Part shown: in pieces, positions 61,971-64,000 of the stretch
Layout of the letters: each line of letters opens with the position of its first letter
Position numbering within the stretch: position 1 is the first letter of the stretch
The notes under the pieces: generated by a model
Seen by the model: the letters and a program-made list of their open reading frames with translations, nothing else
Told to the model about the DNA's origin: nothing
Database searches by the model: none
Made by a program: the position numbers and the translations under genes
From: a virus
IMG/VR virus record: IMGVR_UViG_3300031746_000007
Coordinates: 20,669-84,668 of that record
DNA: 64,000 bases
Strand: one strand, 5' to 3'

Positions 61971-63821
61971 ATGGACATCATCGGCATCGACACAGAGACG
62001 TTCCGATTCGTCCAAGGCAACATGAGCCCGAAGGTCGTGTGCCTGTCGTGGGCGATGGCCGGCGGGGCGGGCGTGTTCCGCCGGCAGGACGCGTTCGATC
62101 GCTTGCGCAAGATTCTCGGCGCCGCGATCGACGGGCAGGCGAAGGTCATCGGGGCGCGTATCTCGTACGACGCGCGCGTGTGCATGCGTACGTTCCCCGA
62201 GCTGGCGCCGCTATGGTGGAAAGCGTACGAGGCGGGCAACGTCGAAGACGTCCAGATCCGCGAGAAGCTGCTCGACATCGGCAACGGGGTTCACGGGCAA
62301 TTCAAAGACTCGAGAGGCTACTCGCTCGCCGCGCTCGCCAAGCAAATCCTGAACGTCGACCTCGACAAGACGACCTGGCGAATGGACTACGGGGCGCTCG
62401 ACGACCTGCCGCTCGAGCAGTGGCCGGCAGGCGCGCGCGACTACGCGACGACCGACGCCTCGATCCTCCTTCCGATCTGGCACAGCCAGGAAGAACGGGC
62501 GGGGCGGATGGGCTACGCGCTCGTCGACGGGCACCGCCAGGCGCGAGCCGACCTCGCGTTGCAGCTCGCCTCCGCTTGGGGCATCCGCACGGATGCCGAG
62601 AGGGTGCGCAAGCTGAACGACGACATCGCCAAGAAGCTCGGGGAGCTAGCCGACAAGCTCCGGCGCGAGGGCATCATGCGACCGGACGGGTCGAAGAACG
62701 TCAAGGCGATCCGCGACCGCGTCCAGAAGACATACCCGGGCGGCGAGCCGCCTCGCACCGAGGGTGGAGCCGTCTCGACCGGCGGCGAGGTGCTCGAGGA
62801 GTGCGACGATCTCGTGCTCGGCATCCTCGCGACCTACAACGGGCTCGAGAAGACGGGCTCGACGTTCGGCGCGAAGCTCTTCGAAGGCACAGTCGGGCCG
62901 ATTCATTGCGGGTTCGACGTGCTCGGAGCCGACACCGGTCGGATCTCGAGCTTCGACCCCAATCTCACGAACCAGCCGCGCGCGGGCGGAGTGCGCGAGT
63001 GCTTCGTCCCGCGGCCAGGGAGCGCGTTCATCGCTTGCGACTTCGACTGTCAGGAGATGCGGACGTGGGCGCAGGCGTGCACCGATCTGGTCGGGCAGTC
63101 GACGCTCGCCGAGTCGTTCCGGCGCGACCCCGACTTTGATCCGCACACGCTGTTCGCGTCGAACCGCCTCGGCATCACCTACGAAGAGGGCTTGAAGCGC
63201 AAGGCAGCTGACGAAGAGGTGTTGAAGACGGCGCGACAGCGCGCGAAAGCCGCCGACTTCGGGTTCCCGGGCGGCATGGGCGCGAAGACGTTCCGAGCGT
63301 ACGCGAAGAACTATGGGGTGTACCTCACGCTTCAAGAGGCGGAGAAGGTCAAAGCAGAATTCATGGGGCAGTACCCCGAGGCGCCCGCGTTCTTCAACTG
63401 GGTGTCGGCGATGGTGCCGGATGGCGGGACCGTGACCGCGCGCATGGTGCGCAGCGGTCGGTGGCGCGGCAACTGTCGGTTCACGCAGCTCGCCAACATT
63501 CAGTTCCAGGGCCCGGCGAGCGACGCGAGCAAGACCGCGATGTTCGAAGTGTCGAAGCGCTGCCACAATGAGCCGGCGTCGGCTCTCTACGGTAGTCGAC
63601 TGCTCTTGTTCGTGCACGACGAGCTGGTGCTCGAGTCACCGCTCGATCGAGTGCACGAGGCAGCGCTCGAGCTTGAGAATGTCATGGCGCGTTCGCAAGA
63701 GTTGTGGACCCCGAACGTGCCGGCTCGAGCGTCGGCGACTGCGATGCTCCGGTGGAGCAAGAAGGCGAAGCGGGTCAAGGGACCGGACGGCAGGCTGATC
63801 CCGTGGGATGAGAAAAAATGA
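61971..63821 (+). CDS. Family A DNA polymerase with 3-prime-5-prime exonuclease
   Basis: 616 aa from ATG 61971 (MDIIGIDTETF); an ATG at 61992 or GTG further up are weaker. Exonuclease motifs: DTETF (I), ARISYDARVCMR (II), DYATTDAS (III), all with acidic residues. Polymerase motifs: A ACDFDCQEMRTW, B RQRAKAADFGFPGGMG, C LFVHDELVLE. There is no 5-prime nuclease domain, so this is the replicative phage type. The phenylalanine in motif B (DFGFPGG) replaces the usual tyrosine (NFGVIYG-like). Ribosome site is poor and a strong hairpin sits just upstream. Confidence 0.9.
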   Translation: MDIIGIDTETFRFVQGNMSPKVVCLSWAMAGGAGVFRRQDAFDRLRKILGAAIDGQAKVIGARISYDARVCMRTFPELAPLWWKAYEAGNVEDVQIREKLLDIGNGVHGQFKDSRGYSLAALAKQILNVDLDKTTWRMDYGALDDLPLEQWPAGARDYATTDASILLPIWHSQEERAGRMGYALVDGHRQARADLALQLASAWGIRTDAERVRKLNDDIAKKLGELADKLRREGIMRPDGSKNVKAIRDRVQKTYPGGEPPRTEGGAVSTGGEVLEECDDLVLGILATYNGLEKTGSTFGAKLFEGTVGPIHCGFDVLGADTGRISSFDPNLTNQPRAGGVRECFVPRPGSAFIACDFDCQEMRTWAQACTDLVGQSTLAESFRRDPDFDPHTLFASNRLGITYEEGLKRKAADEEVLKTARQRAKAADFGFPGGMGAKTFRAYAKNYGVYLTLQEAEKVKAEFMGQYPEAPAFFNWVSAMVPDGGTVTARMVRSGRWRGNCRFTQLANIQFQGPASDASKTAMFEVSKRCHNEPASALYGSRLLLFVHDELVLESPLDRVHEAALELENVMARSQELWTPNVPARASATAMLRWSKKAKRVKGPDGRLIPWDEKK

Positions 63822-64000
63822 GAGTGATGGCATTCGATCCTGGCAAGCTCGCGGTCGGGTGGGCGACCGCTGACGAAAAGGGCATCATGCGGTGCGGGCT
63901 CGTGAGCGACAAAACGCAGCCCGGCCTTTTGCGCAAGCTCCGCGACATGCAGCTCGGGGTCGCGACGCAGGGCATCCGCGTCGTGATCGAGGTGCCGCAG
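63818..64000 (+). CDS. RuvC-like Holliday junction resolvase, 5-prime part
   Basis: 61 codons to the window edge, ATG 63818 overlapping the polymerase stop (ATGA). Starts MRVMAFDPGKLAVGWATADE, with the catalytic Asp in FDPG of the RuvC/RNase H fold, and VVIEVPQ, where Glu matches the second catalytic acid. Likely resolves recombination intermediates before packaging. Confidence 0.75.
   Translation, partial: MRVMAFDPGKLAVGWATADEKGIMRCGLVSDKTQPGLLRKLRDMQLGVATQGIRVVIEVPQ

Noticed and set aside
1-64000. CRISPR arrays, rRNA and insertion sequences
   Set aside because: No regularly spaced repeats with spacers, no rRNA signatures, and no transposase reading frame seen on either strand.

Overview
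This is a 64 kb piece of the genome of a tailed bacteriophage with a contractile tail (a myovirus), rich in GC (roughly two thirds by eye). A tail sheath, tail tube, tape measure, major capsid protein, portal and large terminase are all present. A tyrosine recombinase suggests the phage is, or recently was, temperate. The host cannot be named. A protein with one membrane anchor and a coiled coil, next to small membrane proteins, resembles an inner-membrane spanin, which mildly favours a Gram-negative host. Leaderless-looking starts and the GC content would also fit other GC-rich bacteria.

Layout. (1) 1-25.3 kb, leftward: the late structural block. In transcription order it runs from a DUF4406-like gene, a small HTH protein, a ParB-like protein and the large terminase through portal, RyR-domain protein, HAD phosphatase, an HNH protein, an ADP-ribosyltransferase, a MuF-type minor head protein, small capsid-associated proteins, scaffold, major capsid protein, neck proteins, sheath, tube, a frameshifted tail chaperone pair, tape measure and LysM baseplate protein. 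(2) 25.3-27.8 kb, leftward: integrase, zinc-finger mini-proteins and RadC. (3) 27.8-30.5 kb, rightward: an isolated cargo cassette with a zeta-like P-loop protein, an ADP-ribosyltransferase/zincin fusion and a small acidic protein. (4) 30.5-46.4 kb, leftward: about fifty small genes in short operons. Together with region 2 they are driven by twenty near-identical promoters (TTGACA, 17 bp, GACNNT). One operon carries a GNAT acetyltransferase. (5) 46.5-52.0 kb, leftward: probable small terminase, lysis-like membrane proteins, an AT-rich 0.4 kb gap with a perfect DnaA box, dNMP kinase and a membrane zincin-like protein. (6) 52.0-64.0 kb, rightward: the replication block, with ASCH protein, PrimPol-SF3 helicase, Pif1-like helicase, MT-A70 methyltransferase, RecB/Cas4-like nuclease, SNF2-like helicase, ssDNA-binding protein, family A DNA polymerase and the start of a RuvC-like resolvase.

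How the parts fit. The replication block and the leftward array look like early functions and region 1 like late functions. Divergent promoters at 52.0 kb share a palindromic -35 region and switch between the two directions. The most unusual signal is a short N-terminal module, of the form EGLIAVEREV followed by THTQRFWV, on three otherwise unrelated proteins: the head-operon ADP-ribosyltransferase, the ART/zincin fusion and the GNAT acetyltransferase. The zeta-like protein carries a different N-terminal motif, HPRDRGRFAEK. I infer a set of effectors that may be loaded into the virion through N-terminal tags and delivered with the DNA. That is a hypothesis, not something the sequence proves. 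Most early mini-proteins have no recognisable function.
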